A stretch of 64,000 nt of DNA from Catonia carolina (lineage: Eukaryota > Arthropoda > Insecta > Hemiptera > Achilidae), in assembly GCA_035578175.1 (NCBI GenBank), contig JAQMRL010000008.1, positions 95,489,041 to 95,553,040 of the forward strand. Direction: 5' to 3'. Positions 47,680-59,589 of this stretch are shown here, one piece after another. Every line of letters begins with the position of its first letter. Position 1 is the stretch's first letter. The position numbers were made by a program, and so were the translations under genes. The notes beneath the pieces are model-generated. The model was not told the DNA's origin. It worked only from the letters and a program-made list of their open reading frames with translations, and made no database searches.

Positions 47680-47826
47680 CTATGGTGGGTTATGTAAATG
47701 GAACATTAGGTTATGACTTGATATAATTTTCAGACCCTAGCTGGAATCGAACCCAGGAACTCTGCATTGTAGACCGTGCTGGCCTACAACATAAGTGGTA
47801 GTGTACTGCTACTACTACGCTATGGA
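47680..47826 (-). repeat. tRNA-derived SINE, third type
   Basis: The reverse complement has a tRNA-like head (GCGTAGTAGTAGCAGTACAC) and a good box B (GGGTTCGATTCCAGC). A body unlike families A and B follows. Only one copy is seen. Confidence 0.5.
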
Positions 47827-47865
47827 GGCAATCAATAAGTTTCTTTTAAAGATTATTTTTTAATT

Positions 47866-48123
47866 TCTAATATGTGTACGTTGCAATCTGTATAATCTGT
47901 ATGAGGTGTAGTCTTGTACAGATCCAGGTCAACCATTCCTGACAGAGAATGGTTAATTAAACCCCAACCATCAAAGTACACCAGCAGCCAATGTCTAGTA
48001 TTCAGATCCATACAAAAGTAACTACCTTTACTAGGATTTGAACCAGAAACCTTCGTTTGCAAAATTAGCTGTTAAACAGCTGACTGCAGCGACGATTTTA
48101 CCTCCAGACCAACCCGGCGGGTT
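47866..48123 (-). repeat. SINE family A, minus copy
   Basis: This copy has a short internal deletion near the tail (between TGCAATCTGT and GAGGTGTAGTC). The head CCAACCCGGCGGGTT (complement) is preserved. Confidence 0.75.
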
Positions 48124-48456
48124 TCTTTTAAAGATAGTCAAATTTTCTTAAAAATATGATTGTACAATAACAAAATATAAAATTAATTTACAATTTTGAA
48201 GATTTCTTTTAGTTTAAAAGAAAATACAGTATAAGGGGTGGAAATGAGCATTACATTTTTCTTTGCGAATCATGAACTAGTAATATTGAGTTTCATTTTT
48301 ATTTTTAAAAACAAAATTAGTGATCTAAAGAAAATTAATAGAACAAGTGAAATGGAAGCATAAGAACATGTATTAATAGACTACATTAGTATTTTTAATC
48401 AATTAACAATATCACAAATAATTAATTGTTAAGACATACTTTTTAATAAATTCATG

Positions 48457-48469
48457 TATATTTTATCTT
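48457..48469. repeat. Target-site duplication, left copy
   Basis: TATATTTTATCTT occurs here and exactly again at 48907-48919. It flanks the hairpin element and marks it as an insertion with a 13-bp duplication. Confidence 0.8.
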
Positions 48470-48588
48470 CATTCAAAAATAAATCTTTATAATGCATCCT
48501 GCAGTTTTAAATATTTCTATTTCATATAATGAATTAATACAATAATTTCACTAACCTTCTTTTTAAACTGCGTCACCTTTATTTTAAT

Positions 48589-48632
48589 TTTACTTACACG
48601 TGTTTCGGTGGATCCACCATCATCAGAGTAAA
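48589..48632 (-). ncRNA. Hammerhead ribozyme-like motif, left arm
   Basis: This is the mirror copy of the right-arm motif, read on the minus strand. The CUGAUGA core is at 48626-48620, with the same three stems and the predicted cleavage position opposite 48595. Because the arms are identical, each strand of the element carries one sense and one antisense motif. Confidence 0.65.
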
Positions 48633-48789
48633 TAACATATAATTGAAACTAAAAACATTATTTATTAAAAATCTATAGAAGATGATACATCTTCAGTCAC
48701 TTGTATAAAATTTTTATACAAGTGACTGAAGATGTATCATCTTCTATAGATTTTTAATAAATAATGTTTTTAGTTTCAATTATATGTTA

Positions 48790-48833
48790 TTTACTCTGAT
48801 GATGGTGGATCCACCGAAACACGTGTAAGTAAA
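48790..48833 (+). ncRNA. Hammerhead ribozyme-like motif, right arm
   Basis: In order: stem I 5' strand UUUACU (48790-48795); core CUGAUGA (48796-48802); one extra U (48803); stem II hairpin GGUGGAUCCACC (48804-48815); GAAA (48816-48819); stem III ACAC/GUGU with almost no loop (48819-48826); predicted cleavage base A (48827); and stem I 3' strand AGUAAA (48828-48833). Stem I strands are perfectly complementary and flush with the core, giving a type I topology with a GUA site. The deviation is the extra U between the core and stem II. The tiny stem III resembles minimal hammerheads that work best as dimers. Confidence 0.65.
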
Positions 48834-49161
48834 ATTAAAATAAAGGTGACGCAGTTTAAAAAGAAGGTTAGTGAAATTATTGTATTAATTCATTATATGA
48901 AATAGATATATTTTATCTTTAGTTAATTTTATAATAACTTAATTACAAAATTGAAATGACTAACCTCTACTCCTTGTAAGCTGCTTTAATTTTTTCTCAT
49001 GTATTTATTTATATATTTTAGTAGATAAAATAGTTTTATAAAAGTGACTGAGAAAAAAACACATCTTTAGGAAATTTTTAATAATTAAATGGTTTCAAAT
49101 TGAATGGATAATATACTCCGATGATGGATCCATTGAAATGTATTATTATAAATAAATGGCT

Positions 49162-49553
49162 GCCCATAACAGACAGGTGGAGTGTCAAATTTTTTACACT
49201 CAATCTGTTCGTTGCAGGGCTAAAATAAATAGTTCTGTTTCTTAACACATGGTCAGCCAATTAAATGACTGAATCATTAAAGAACAGAAAAGGTAGAGGT
49301 GTAAAAGACACTAATCAGAGTTGTCTCCTCTGAAAGTAATGAATTTCATTATACAGCCAGACCCTGTGGTGAATGAAGTGAAGGTGACATTTGCAGAGTG
49401 GAAAATATGTGCTTTTCAGAGGGCCCGGCATGCTGATAAGCGTACTTTTCCACTTGGTGAGGAAGGCAATGGTAAACCACCTCACTTCTCGTTTTAATTA
49501 GTAAAACCTCTACAGGTTCAAACCAGCCTTTCGGCTGATGACCTAAACAACAA
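49162..49553 (+). repeat. Interspersed repeat family R1, copy 3
   Basis: This is a full-length copy, closely similar to 26955-27350, including the GGTTCAAACCAGCCTTTCGG segment near the end. No coding sequence. The ORF at 49078-49260 is not a gene. Confidence 0.8.
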
Positions 49554-50320
49554 TAAATAAATAAATGAAAATTACTAAGAGTATAGGTTCATGAAAAAAA
49601 GTATTGTGTTGTCATTTAAACTGATTTCAAGCTGTAAGATGCATTTAAAGATTCACTAACAAACTACAACGAAGTAAAGGCTCAGACAATTTATATATTT
49701 TATTATGTTTAACCCAAAAAATTTCATTTTCTAGTGTTATTTATACATCACATAGAACAATACCGTACTTAAGTACAAAAACTCATCTTAACCGTTTATT
49801 TTTCTGCATAGACAGTAAGTATTTAGCTGCCTCCAATAATAAAAAATATCAATAAATATTACAATAAAACAATAGAATAGTCAATAATATAAGTAATAAC
49901 AATAATTAATATTTTATCAGCAACTTTTAAAAAGTGATAATAAATCTTCTACCTAATAAATACTATTTAAAAACTTTGAACAGAACATTCATCCATTCAA
50001 GCAGAATATAGATATAGAATAACCATGATATACAATACTAATATTAGAATACAAATATTAACCATGAAGTTATATTTACAAACTAATTTTAATTTCATTT
50101 TCATTTTTAAAATACACTGAAGAAGGAACCACCAAAACAATTTAAAGTTTTTTAAAACTAAAGTGTAACCAAAAAGACTGGTAGGAGATATTTCATTTAT
50201 AAAATAATTTAGATTTTATTTTATATATGTGAAAGAAAAAGTTGATCAAGTAACAAACTGACAGCCTATCATGAATGTTTTTCACTGCATATTTTTTAAT
50301 CATGTTCATACCTTTCAGAG
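49554..50320. other. AT-rich non-coding stretch, no gene seen
   Basis: Only a short similarity to the hammerhead element tail (TTTCAAGCTGTAAGATGCAT, 49623-49642) is noted. Confidence 0.4.
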
Positions 50321-51970
50321 TAGTAAAACCTGTCACATTCGGACCTGCAATATCCGGACGTAACTCCAAACTAATTTTTCAGTTTTGGTTAGTGAAATGG
50401 TTAGGGTTGGAAAAATGAAAAAAGTTGCAACTGGAATGTTGTTAGTCAGATTGCACATCTTGTAAAAAAAACCTGTGTGGATGTGAAGAAGTTAAGAAGT
50501 GGTCAAGTGAACATGAAGTCAAAAAAATCTGGTGTGAAACACTCACACAACTTTCTCTTGCCAATGAAAATAATTTAAACAATATAACCTAACATTAGTA
50601 ATAAAACATTAGAAATAAACAAAAAACTAACCTCAAAAAACATAACCTTATTTTAATCATGAGTGAAAGACGCAAAATGAAAATCAACCTCAGTTTGGCT
50701 TAAAAATACGGAAAATCACTCTTTCACGCCAAACTAGGCTCTGTAGAGAAAAATGTTCTAAATAAAAGTTGTAGATTTTTTAATTTTCTATAAATTTGAT
50801 TATAAACACTCTTGTCATAAAATTAATACTAAGGCCAAAATCTTTAAAAAATAAATTTTTCACACGTTTTCGTGAGAAAAAACAAAAAATTGCAAATTAC
50901 CGCTAAACTAAGCGTTATACAAAAAAGTGTTTGAAATAAAAGTTGTAGAATTTTAAATTCTCTACATTTTTTATTATATAAAATTTTGCGCTATAATATA
51001 TATTTAAGCCGTAATCTTAAAAAACCACTTTTTTTACGTGAAAACAGCCTCACCAAGAATTTCAGCAAACATGGCGCCTACCCTATCTTGTAGAGAATAA
51101 AAAATTGAGTAAATGAGGCAATTTTAAAAAAAATCGTAGGACCAGTTTTTGAGAAAATCGCAAAAAAGTGAAAAATTACACGAATAAACTACTACTTTCG
51201 GTTGACCGATTTTGATGAAAATGTTCGTGTCGGGTCTGGTAGTTGTATGTAACTTAAGTTTCAAGTTCGAACAATGTTCCGTTCTTGAGATATTTTGTGT
51301 ATACACACACACACACACACACACAGACCAATCGCTAAAAACATGTTTTTTGGGTTCAGGGGGTCTGAAAACGTATAGATCCGGTGAAAACTCTATTTCA
51401 AAAAATCGACATGAAAAAAATACTTTCCTTCCTATATATTCATATAAGCAAGAGAAAGTAAAAATTAATACACACACCATAGAAATGGTGCACAATAGAG
51501 ATGAGAAAATCTCTGAACCTGAAGAAGATGTTAAAAAGCCTCTAATGAGTCACTCTGAGACATTCAAGAACATCAATATCTGATCAGTTATGTTCAACAT
51601 CAAAACGAAACAAGGGAAACTGAAGTGATACCATTAAAATGGTTGAGAGATATGGTTTCCAAAAAAAACATATGAAGTGCATGAAGAAGACAAAAACCAC
51701 AAACTTTTTCAAGTGTACTAACTTATGTATTGATGTAGGCATACTGTAAGTAAATTTTTTTAACCAATTTTAATTTTGTATTTCAAAGAATACAGTATAC
51801 AAATACAAATTCTAGACCAACAAAAATGTCTAAAATAACATTCAACAACAAATATGTTCATTATTTCTGCCCTTTTAACAATTTTATAAATTACCTTTTG
51901 ATATCCAGATTTTTCCATATCCGAATCGGTCAATCACCATATTAGTCTGGATGAGACACGTTGTACTGTA
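50321..51970 (+). mobile_element. Pogo/Tigger-like element interrupted by repeat R2
   Basis: The ends (AAAACCTGTCACATTCGGAC at left, the complement of GAGACACGTTGTACTGTA at right) are related to those of the element at 6834-7540. Inside, the plus strand keeps decayed transposase text: VKKLRSGQVNMKS-like before the insertion, then KPLMSHSETFKNI and MVSKKN...EVHEE after it. It matches the minus-strand transposase at 7095-7352. Repeat R2 (50529-51466) is inserted in the middle. The ORF at 51212-51583 runs through both repeats and is not a gene. Confidence 0.7.
50529..51466. repeat. Dispersed repeat R2, long copy
   Basis: This is the same repeat as 43266-43846 but with about 350 bp more interior. 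It includes an (AC)n microsatellite at 51303-51325. It is inserted into a pogo-like element, so it is younger than that element. Confidence 0.75.
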
Positions 51971-52677
51971 AATGCAAAACCTAGTAAAGTTTTGCCCTGC
52001 TTTTCAACATTATCTGGTTAGATGACACAGGGTCGTGGAATTGATGTTCTACTCAGCAAAAGTAACTTGATAAGATATCTGATCAACAAATATTTTTGAC
52101 TTTTTTATGTCTGGCTTATAACATATATAGTATAAAACCACTGAACTGATTATGTGATGAAATATTTTTTAATGTTAGATAATTTAAGGCTGCATTAGAA
52201 GTTTTATCAACAATACATTTGGCAAGTACAACTTAAGATTTGTTTTGTATTATCTAAAATGTTTTATTTAAAATAGAACTGAATAAATTACAGTATATTC
52301 TATAGAAAATAAAGTTTCATTAAAATAAATGACAAGCAATTTACGCAAAATATAAACATCAATAAAAAAATGTTATTTTATTTCTTAATAACAACCTCCA
52401 CCCCTCTAACTGTATCATTTGAATTGTCATAAAATCTATTTTGTTTGTATGACAAATAATGATGCAGTTTACTACTATTAAGCAACAAGGACAGACAGAG
52501 TGCATAATAATTCCATGTGTACTCATAAAACTGTGTTAGTTTCCTCAAGGTAAAGCCATTTGGTGATATGAAAATGATGACAACATGTGACAGGGAGACC
52601 TGGGTTCATGCCCTGATTAAATACCAATTATTTTTTATAAAATAATTTGTAGCTGCTTTAGTCATCAGCAGAAAGGC
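51971..52677. other. Non-coding stretch, no gene seen
   Basis: No feature recognised. Confidence 0.4.
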
Positions 52678-53035
52678 TGGTTTGAACTTCAAAAGGCTTT
52701 CCTAAGCAAAACAGGAGTGAAGTGGTTTACCATTGCCTTCCTTACTAAGTGGAAAAGTATGCTTATCAGCATCCCAACCCACTGAAAAGCATCTACTTTC
52801 CACCCTGCACATGACACCTTCACTTCAATCACCACAGGGTCTGGCTGTATAATGAAATACATTACTCTCCAAGAAAATAACTTTGACTAGTGTCTTTTAT
52901 ACACCTCTACCTCATCTGTTTTAAATGCTTCAATCATATAATTGGATGATCATATGATAAGAAACAGAACTATTTTTAGTAGCCCTGGATCTAGCAGATC
53001 TAGAACAAATAATTTATCAGTCTACCTGCTTATTT
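52678..53035 (-). repeat. Interspersed repeat family R1, minus copy
   Basis: The reverse complement matches the family from its start (near 53035) to GTTCAAACCAGCCTTTC and CTGATGAC at the left end. Confidence 0.75.
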
Positions 53036-53713
53036 TTGGCAAATAAAACAATTTAGTAGGTTTAAAGAATTGAAACAAACTGTACAAAAAATACAGAACT
53101 GACATAAGGAATTTATTTAAGACAATGATAGTGTTATAAAAGAGATTTAATGATAATAAACATTAATAAATATAATAGAAGACAGAAATAGATTCAAAAA
53201 ATAATTGGAGAACATAAGGGCTTTCCAGAGGAAAGAGTTCATAATAAATATTATACCGAATTGGAGTGCAAAAAGAAAGCATTTTGGGTAATAAAGAAGA
53301 AATGGGTAGACAAAAAACCTCAAATTAAAAAATAAGTAATCCCTATTCTATTAATCTAATACATATTTTAAGGAACGGAATATTTTTCCATCTATTTTTC
53401 TTTGGTTTTCCAAATATTATATTTTAGTTCTACAAAACTGTAATTTCCAGTTCCTGATATCTGAAATCACAGTTAAAAAGTATTCAAATTTTTTTATATA
53501 GTTTATTACCAAGTAATTTCTTTTTTTAAGGTTCAAAAGAAATTTACTTAGAAATGAGAGAGGTACATCAGTTGTGGTCAAGGACATTAGACGATTTTCT
53601 TTGGTAATGTCAAAAATCTTTTGAATTTTTGTACGTATTAAAAAATTTATGTAAGTTACTGTATCTTGTGTCCAATGATGTACAGAACTATTATAGAACG
53701 TAAAATGAAAGAT
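53036..53713. other. Non-coding stretch, possible LINE tail near 53150-53335
   Basis: Plus-strand text such as FPEERVHNKYYTELECKKKAFW and KKKWVDKKPQ loosely recalls the FQE...RRExHSERMKxYW end of a LINE ORF. This is weak. Confidence 0.35.
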
Positions 53714-54211
53714 GAAGCCTGTGTTTGAAACCGCGTATCTCACCAAGTAAAAAACATAAAAATTTCAGGTGCAGCTCATTTTAAAGCTTGGATTTTTGTT
53801 ATTTTATTTGTACAAATTAATTTTAAAGGAATACAGCTTTCTTTTTAATTAGTTACGTCCATCGGGAACAAAAATAAAATTTTTTTAAAGAAAAATCCTT
53901 TAATTCCTTTACTCTTCACACAAAATGGCTGCATTTTAGCTAACATTAATAAGAACATGCAAGATTACCCTGTAAAACGCCATATTTTTCCTCTTAAAAT
54001 TAATCGTACTACATGTTTTGAAACATGGACTAAGTGAAAAATGGGTACATAATTTCTTTCCAAATTGCTAAAAAATGTCTAAAACACTCCAGTGTTTCAT
54101 AATTTACCCAAATAAAATAACAAAAAAAAACCAAGCTTTAAAACGAGCGATACCTGAAATTTTATGTTTTTTACTTGGTGAGATAGGCACTTCTAAAAAT
54201 ACAGGCTTCAG
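53714..54211. repeat. Inverted-repeat element with about 95-bp arms
   Basis: The segment 53714-53810 is the diverged complement of 54110-54211, including TCTCACCAAGTAAAAAACAT against ATGTTTTTTACTTGGTGAGA. The arms flank about 300 bp of unrelated sequence. No coding. Probably a miniature fold-back transposon. Confidence 0.65.
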
Positions 54212-54281
54212 AAAAATTTCATTTTATGTACTGTACAGGAAGTTCTTTTTACAATAAGTACATATAACTTTTTTCCCCTAA

Positions 54282-54590
54282 TTTGTGTAGTGTAGCGATC
54301 TGTTCTATTTAAGAACAATAAGCAACCCCATGACCCAATGAAATGAGAATGATATGAATGACGTGCAAATGAGGTGTAGTCTTGTAGGTACAAACTCAGG
54401 GTGATCATTACTGAGAGAGTGTGGTTCATTGAACCCTAGCCATCAAAGTACACTGGTAACCACTGTCTAGTCTTCAAATTTAAAAGTAACTACCTTCAAT
54501 AAAGTTTTAACCACGCACCTCTCTGAAAATCAGCTGTTCAACAGCTGGCTTGCAACGAAGACTTTACCACTAGACTAAACCGGTGGGTTT
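54282..54590 (-). repeat. SINE family A, minus copy
   Basis: This is a near full-length copy, with body and tRNA-like head (complement of CCGGTGGGTTT side) present. Confidence 0.75.
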
Positions 54591-55370
54591 ACAAGTTAAC
54601 TTTAATTTCCTCTCTAATCTAGAGACGAATCTTAAAACTTAAACTTAATAACATAAGAAATACATAATAATTAACCTGAATTGAACAAGTAACATAGATT
54701 AAAAACACATTAAATACATAAATACCTATAATAAAAATACCCATTATATTATATATCTCCATAAACTTAAAAACTACCAATACTTTATAATTGAACAAAT
54801 AGAAACATCTTTTCCAAAAAACTAAAAATTAACATGTTTTCAAGTAAAATAAAATCTAAAGAAAACCAATCATTCAATAACACATTTTGTGTTTAACATC
54901 AAATACAACTTAAATTTATTTACTGTACATCTTTGGTAATAAATATGCTTAAAATAAATTCATATTATTTATATATTCCCAACTTAAGACATAAATGTCA
55001 TAATTTTAATTTATATTTTTGATAAACATGAGTTATAGTAATGTAGAACACAGCGTCTTGTAATATTCATAATTTTGCAGAACAGAAAGACATACGCATT
55101 TATGTTCTACATTTCTATTGTACAATTCACTTTCTTCTACTGATATTATGCTAGTTTAGTTAGACTTAGCACATTAATATTCATAACACAACCAACATAT
55201 TCATAATCTATAAACATAAACTTAAACAAAATTTAGAATTTTAAATTAATTCCTGATTACAATAGTACCTGATTAATTCGGACTAATAGGAACCGAGATG
55301 TGCCTGCATTATTGGAAATCCAGATTATATTGACATACTTCATGTTCAATATAGATCACAATATATAGTA
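54591..55370. other. AT-rich stretch with a pogo-like end fragment
   Basis: At 55262-55340 the text TGATTAATTCGGACTAATAG and AAATCCAGATTATATTGA resembles a decayed pogo/Tigger terminus. No gene seen. Confidence 0.4.
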
Positions 55371-56351
55371 CAGAGTGATTCAGAGAGATGGAAACAATTT
55401 CAATAAGCTGTATTTCCTGAACTACATGTTATATTTTAATTCTGTAAATTACATTTGAAAGAGAAAGTTTTAAATTTTAATTTACATACATGAAAGTTTA
55501 TAGATGTTCAATGTGTCCTCCTCCGGCTGCACGTACAACATCTAGACGGTAACTGAACTCATCCCAAACTCTCTGACGCATGTCTTGGGTCACTGAGTTG
55601 ACTGCAGCTGTGATACGATTCCTTAGTTCATTCAAATTGGTGGGAAGAGGTGGTATGTAAACTGCACTTTTCACGAACTCCCACAAGAAAAAGTCACAGG
55701 GTGTGAGATCTGGAGACCTCGGTGGCCAAAACTAAAGTGCAGAGTCGTCATTCGCCATGCAACCTATCCGTCGTTGACGTATGGATTCATTTAGGAAACG
55801 CCGAACATTGTGATGCCAATGGGGTGGAATTCCTCAAATGAATGAAGATTCAGGAGATTACATTTTCCAGCAGGACGGAGCTCCACCCCATTGGCATCGC
55901 AATGTTCGGCGTTTCCTAAATGAATCCATACGTCAACGATGGATAGGTCGCGAATGACGATAGATGGCGAATGACGACTCTGCACTTCAGTTTTGGCCAC
56001 TGAGGTCTCCAGATCTCACACCCTGTGACTTTTTCTTGTGGGGGTTCGTGAAAAGTGCAGTTTACATACCACTTCTTCCCACCAATTTGAATGAACTAAG
56101 GAATCGTATCACAGCTGCAGTCAACTCAGTGACCCAAGACATGCGTCAGAGAGTTTGGGATGAGTTCAGTTACCGTCTAGATGTTGTACGTGCAGCCGGA
56201 GGAGGACACATTGAACATCTATAAACTTTCATGTATGTAAATTAAAATTTAAAACTTTCTCTTTTAAATGTAATTTACAGAATTAAAATATAACATGTAG
56301 TTCAGGAAATACAGCTTATTGAAATTGTTTCCATCTTATTGAATCACTCTG
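55371..56351. mobile_element. Fold-back mariner/Tc1-type element (duplicated 3' half)
   Basis: The element has CAGAGTGATTCA inverted termini and a TA on both sides. Its right half (about 55840-56351) encodes the C-terminal transposase region on the plus strand: FQQDGAPPHWHRNVRRFLNE, then WPLRSPDLTPCDFFLWGFVK, then RLDVVRAAGGGHIEHL. Its left half (55371-55835) is a nearly identical inverted copy of the same region (minus ORF 55498-55686). The N-terminal DNA-binding half is gone. The arms are about 460 bp around a roughly 50-bp centre. It cannot encode a working transposase. Confidence 0.85.
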
Positions 56352-57716
56352 TATATTGATTGTGTACGGTCAAATATTGTGGGTATTTGCGGATTGCGAT
56401 CTGGATCACAAGATTTCAAAAAGTTTTGAAATCCATCAATATCGCAATACATATTCAGCGAACAAGGTTTATGCGATACAAACGGCAATGACGACTTGTT
56501 TAGAGTCGGTATCTTTAACCTATAAGTGTAAGTTTCACTGGTTAATTTTACTGACTCATACAGTATATCTATTTTTTTAAATTTCTGACTGATATTAAAA
56601 TCTTTATCATGGAGAATATTGAACAAGATAATATTAAAGAGCAAAAATAATGCTGAGAATTTAAAGTTCTCAAACGATCTTCCTGTAGTGTAATACTGTA
56701 ATGTAATTGCTAATTTTTCTTAAGCTGAAATAGATTTTCTCATTACAGTGTCTGTTTTAATTAAATATGGGCCAAACATTTAAAGTAGTTTTTCAAAATA
56801 TGCATCAGACATATGGAAGTAATTTTTATAATCTTCTGCATCTGTCAACTGAATTTCATTTTGTAAATTTAAGTGCGTGTACTTATACAATTTTTTTAGC
56901 CAATCTTTCACCCAGCACTTACGCTTAACTCTTCTTTTTAACATGACAACAATCAAAATAGCTGCACAAGCCTTTTATTTGTTTAAATTTGTTTATCTAA
57001 GCATAATAATTTATGCTTATAATAAATCTTTGTTATAAGTTTGTTCATAATATTAATAACCAGATCCCTAAAAGAATCTAGAGTTAATGGTATAATGTTT
57101 TTTTCCTGAAGAGCAATCTCCCACTAAAAGACTTGGCAAGCAGTCTCCTAAAGCTCATACAAAAACTGAGTGTTTAACGGAATAAGGACGGATAGAATAA
57201 TACAATATGCTCTCTACAGTTGCAGTGTTAAGAGACTGAAAGGAACAACTCACCCTTTTCTTTACTATCAATGGTTCCGCTTAGATTTTTCATTATTTAA
57301 AAATTTTTGAGCTGCCAGGATTAAGTAAGTACTACTGTACAATAAAATAAAACAAACTAAGAAATATGAGATCAGTTTAATAATAAATTATTTAAGTCTT
57401 ATTTTTCTTTTGTTTAACAGCGCTTATAGCATCCCAGTGTTACCTTGTTGCGACATATTCAATCTGTTCATTACTAGTTTAGAGAAGCTGTATTTAACAC
57501 ACCTCAAACAAACTAATTAATTTCCTCATGCATAACAACTCTCATATTAAATACCAGCCCCTACTGCCTGTAAGTTAAAGGTTCACACATGGCAGTTTCA
57601 TCCCTTTACAGGTAAAAAAATCAGAGATGACTCCACTTACAATATTAATATTATTAACCCTGCCCAATAATTACCTGTATAATTTTTTAAATCAAAATTA
57701 TGTAAAAATAAATAGT
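56352..57716. other. Non-coding stretch, no gene seen
   Basis: The ORFs at 56336-56644 and 56356-56580 overlap on opposite strands and show no motif. Confidence 0.4.
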
Positions 57717-58579
57717 ACGAAAGGTTTGTCCGTAAAGTAATGAGTAATGAGACTGGCCATCGTGCGGCGCTCCAGTCACTTGCAGCGTGCTCCCTGGCAA
57801 AGCATTTGTGGTGAGGATATAAGCTAAGCAACGTATCAGGTGGTGAGGATCACGTGTGGCACAAAAGCTTGTTTTGAGTTTTTGTCACGGCAGAAAACGT
57901 CAAAAATGGAGCGCGTTCATTGGAACAGCACTACACAATTAAATTTTGCTTTTACCTGTACAAAACCGCTTCAGAGATGCTTGCTTTGGTTAAGGAGGTT
58001 TACAAAGATGACGCCCTGTCCAGGGCTCAGATTTTCAAGTGGTTCAGTGAGTTCAAGAACGAACGTTGAAAACATGAAGCGATCTGAATGCCCTTCAATG
58101 AGTGGTTTGGCCGAAAATGTGGTGAAAGTAAAAAAAAAATCTCATGTACTCCAACTGTCATTTGAGTGTATGAATAATCGATTATTTCTGAAAATTTGAA
58201 CATGAGGAAATTTTGTGCGAAATTTGTGCCGAAAGTGTTAAGGCCCACAACGTCTTCATTGTGATTGTCCACCAGGTAGAAGTTGCAACCTTGCCACACC
58301 CATTGTTTAGTTGTACACTTTTTCCTGTACCTAAAGCTCTAGCGAAGCCTGAAAGGTCATCGTTTTGAAGATGCATCTATTATCCAAAGGGCTGTCACAG
58401 GATCTCCGAAAAAGAAGTTACAGCAGCTGACTTCCAGGGAGCCTTCGCAGCATGAGAATCACGTTGGCAGCGGTGTATTGTATTGCCCAAGGAGACTATT
58501 TTGAAGACTTTTATCAAGTTCGGATCAATAAATTCTTATTACCAGACACAATCTCAATACTTTATGGACAAACCTTGTA
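57717..58579 (+). mobile_element. Mariner-like element, decayed (irritans-like)
   Basis: The termini AAGGTTTGTCCGTAAAGTAA (left) and the complement of ACTTTATGGACAAACCTT (right) are clear inverted repeats. Across frames the plus strand reads YKTASEMLALVKEVYKDDALSRAQIFKWFSEFK-like N-terminal text. The C-terminal LKGHRFEDASIIQRAVTG and IAQGDYFEDFYQV follow. The catalytic centre is missing, so it is non-autonomous. Confidence 0.8.
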
Positions 58580-59160
58580 TAATATTAACTAGTTAAAATT
58601 GTAGCATACATCCACTATTCAGAGAGTGTCAAAAATAAAATAAGAAATATATAATAATATAGCACTTTAAAATTGATCACCTGATCAAAGATAAAATATT
58701 CAAAAACAAAATAACAGAACTTTTTATACACTTTTTTAACAGAATATTGAATAGAATAATGTAATGAAACAGTATACATTATTCTCTAATATAAAATATT
58801 CAAAAAAATGTATTAGACTGAAATACAAATGATATAACACGTAATATCAATTCAAGGTTAAAAGTGATGAATACCATTACATTTTAAAATATTAGTTAAC
58901 ATTATTTTTGTAGCACTGTTAAAAGAAACAATATCTTGTATATTAAGAGTTTAAAATTCTAATTTTTGTAAAAATCCTTAAAAAAAGCTGCACTAATTTA
59001 AAATACAGGGTGTAACAGAAAAAGGTACCTGCTCTATAAACTCAGATTTGATTCATCAATATACAACCGATATTTTGAAAATGGTTTAAGATAGAAGCTT
59101 CATAGTATTTGTTACACTAGTTCAAAGTTTTTTTTTGACAGTAAAATTATGGTAAGTAGA
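58580..59160. other. AT-rich non-coding stretch
   Basis: CAGGGTGTAACAGAAAAAGG at about 59005 looks like a DNA-transposon terminus but has no clear partner. Confidence 0.35.
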
Positions 59161-59164
59161 GTGA

Positions 59165-59580
59165 GCACCAAATAAGCTTGCCGGTGAAGCTGCGCAAACA
59201 GTTTGGATTCAGTAGATAAGATTCCGTGTCTTAATACTGTGTCTTAGAACTGCCTATAAAATTACAGGCACTGGAACAATGTAAATTATTGACTATTAGC
59301 GATGTTAAAAACATTCAATACACAAACATTGTAAACATTATATACACAAACATACTTTGTATACAGACATTATATACAACAATTAACGCCTACCACATAC
59401 AACAAATTACAAACTAATGTTTTCAGGTTAGCTGATTTATAACACTGTTAGAGCAACGTGACTCTGATCACAGCTGGGTCAGCACCGACCCCCACCACTC
59501 ACTCAGGCAACCAAGTGTGCAATTACCAAAATAAACCTTCTGCGCACTTCAGAAAACCGGCAAGCTTATTTAGCATCCGC
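59165..59580. repeat. Miniature inverted-repeat element
   Basis: AAATAAGCTTGCCGGT at 59170-59186 and its complement ACCGGCAAGCTTATTT at 59558-59573 are exact inverted repeats. Weaker pairing extends outward and inward (GCTGCGCA with TGCGCA). The roughly 400-bp interior is non-coding. Confidence 0.6.
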
Positions 59581-59589
59581 TGTACATAC

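Larger units (their letters stand above)
48470..48906. mobile_element. Hammerhead-like hairpin element, copy HH2 (intact)
   Basis: The 437-bp unit lies between 13-bp target duplications. It comprises a 48-bp single-copy end (48470-48517, with AATGCATCCTGCAG) and a palindrome with 193-bp arms (48518-48710 and 48712-48904) around one T. By eye I see no mismatch between the arms. Each arm carries one complete hammerhead-like motif, on opposite strands. There is no ORF. The variable-length target duplication argues for retro-insertion, not a cut-and-paste transposon. Relatives are at 8002-8439 and 62774-63056. It may be a non-autonomous derivative of a Penelope-like element, some of which are known to carry hammerhead ribozymes. 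Confidence 0.8.

Noticed and set aside
51212..51583. 123-codon ORF on both strands
   Set aside because: It crosses the junction between repeat R2, including an (AC)n run, and a pogo-like element. It is repeat sequence.
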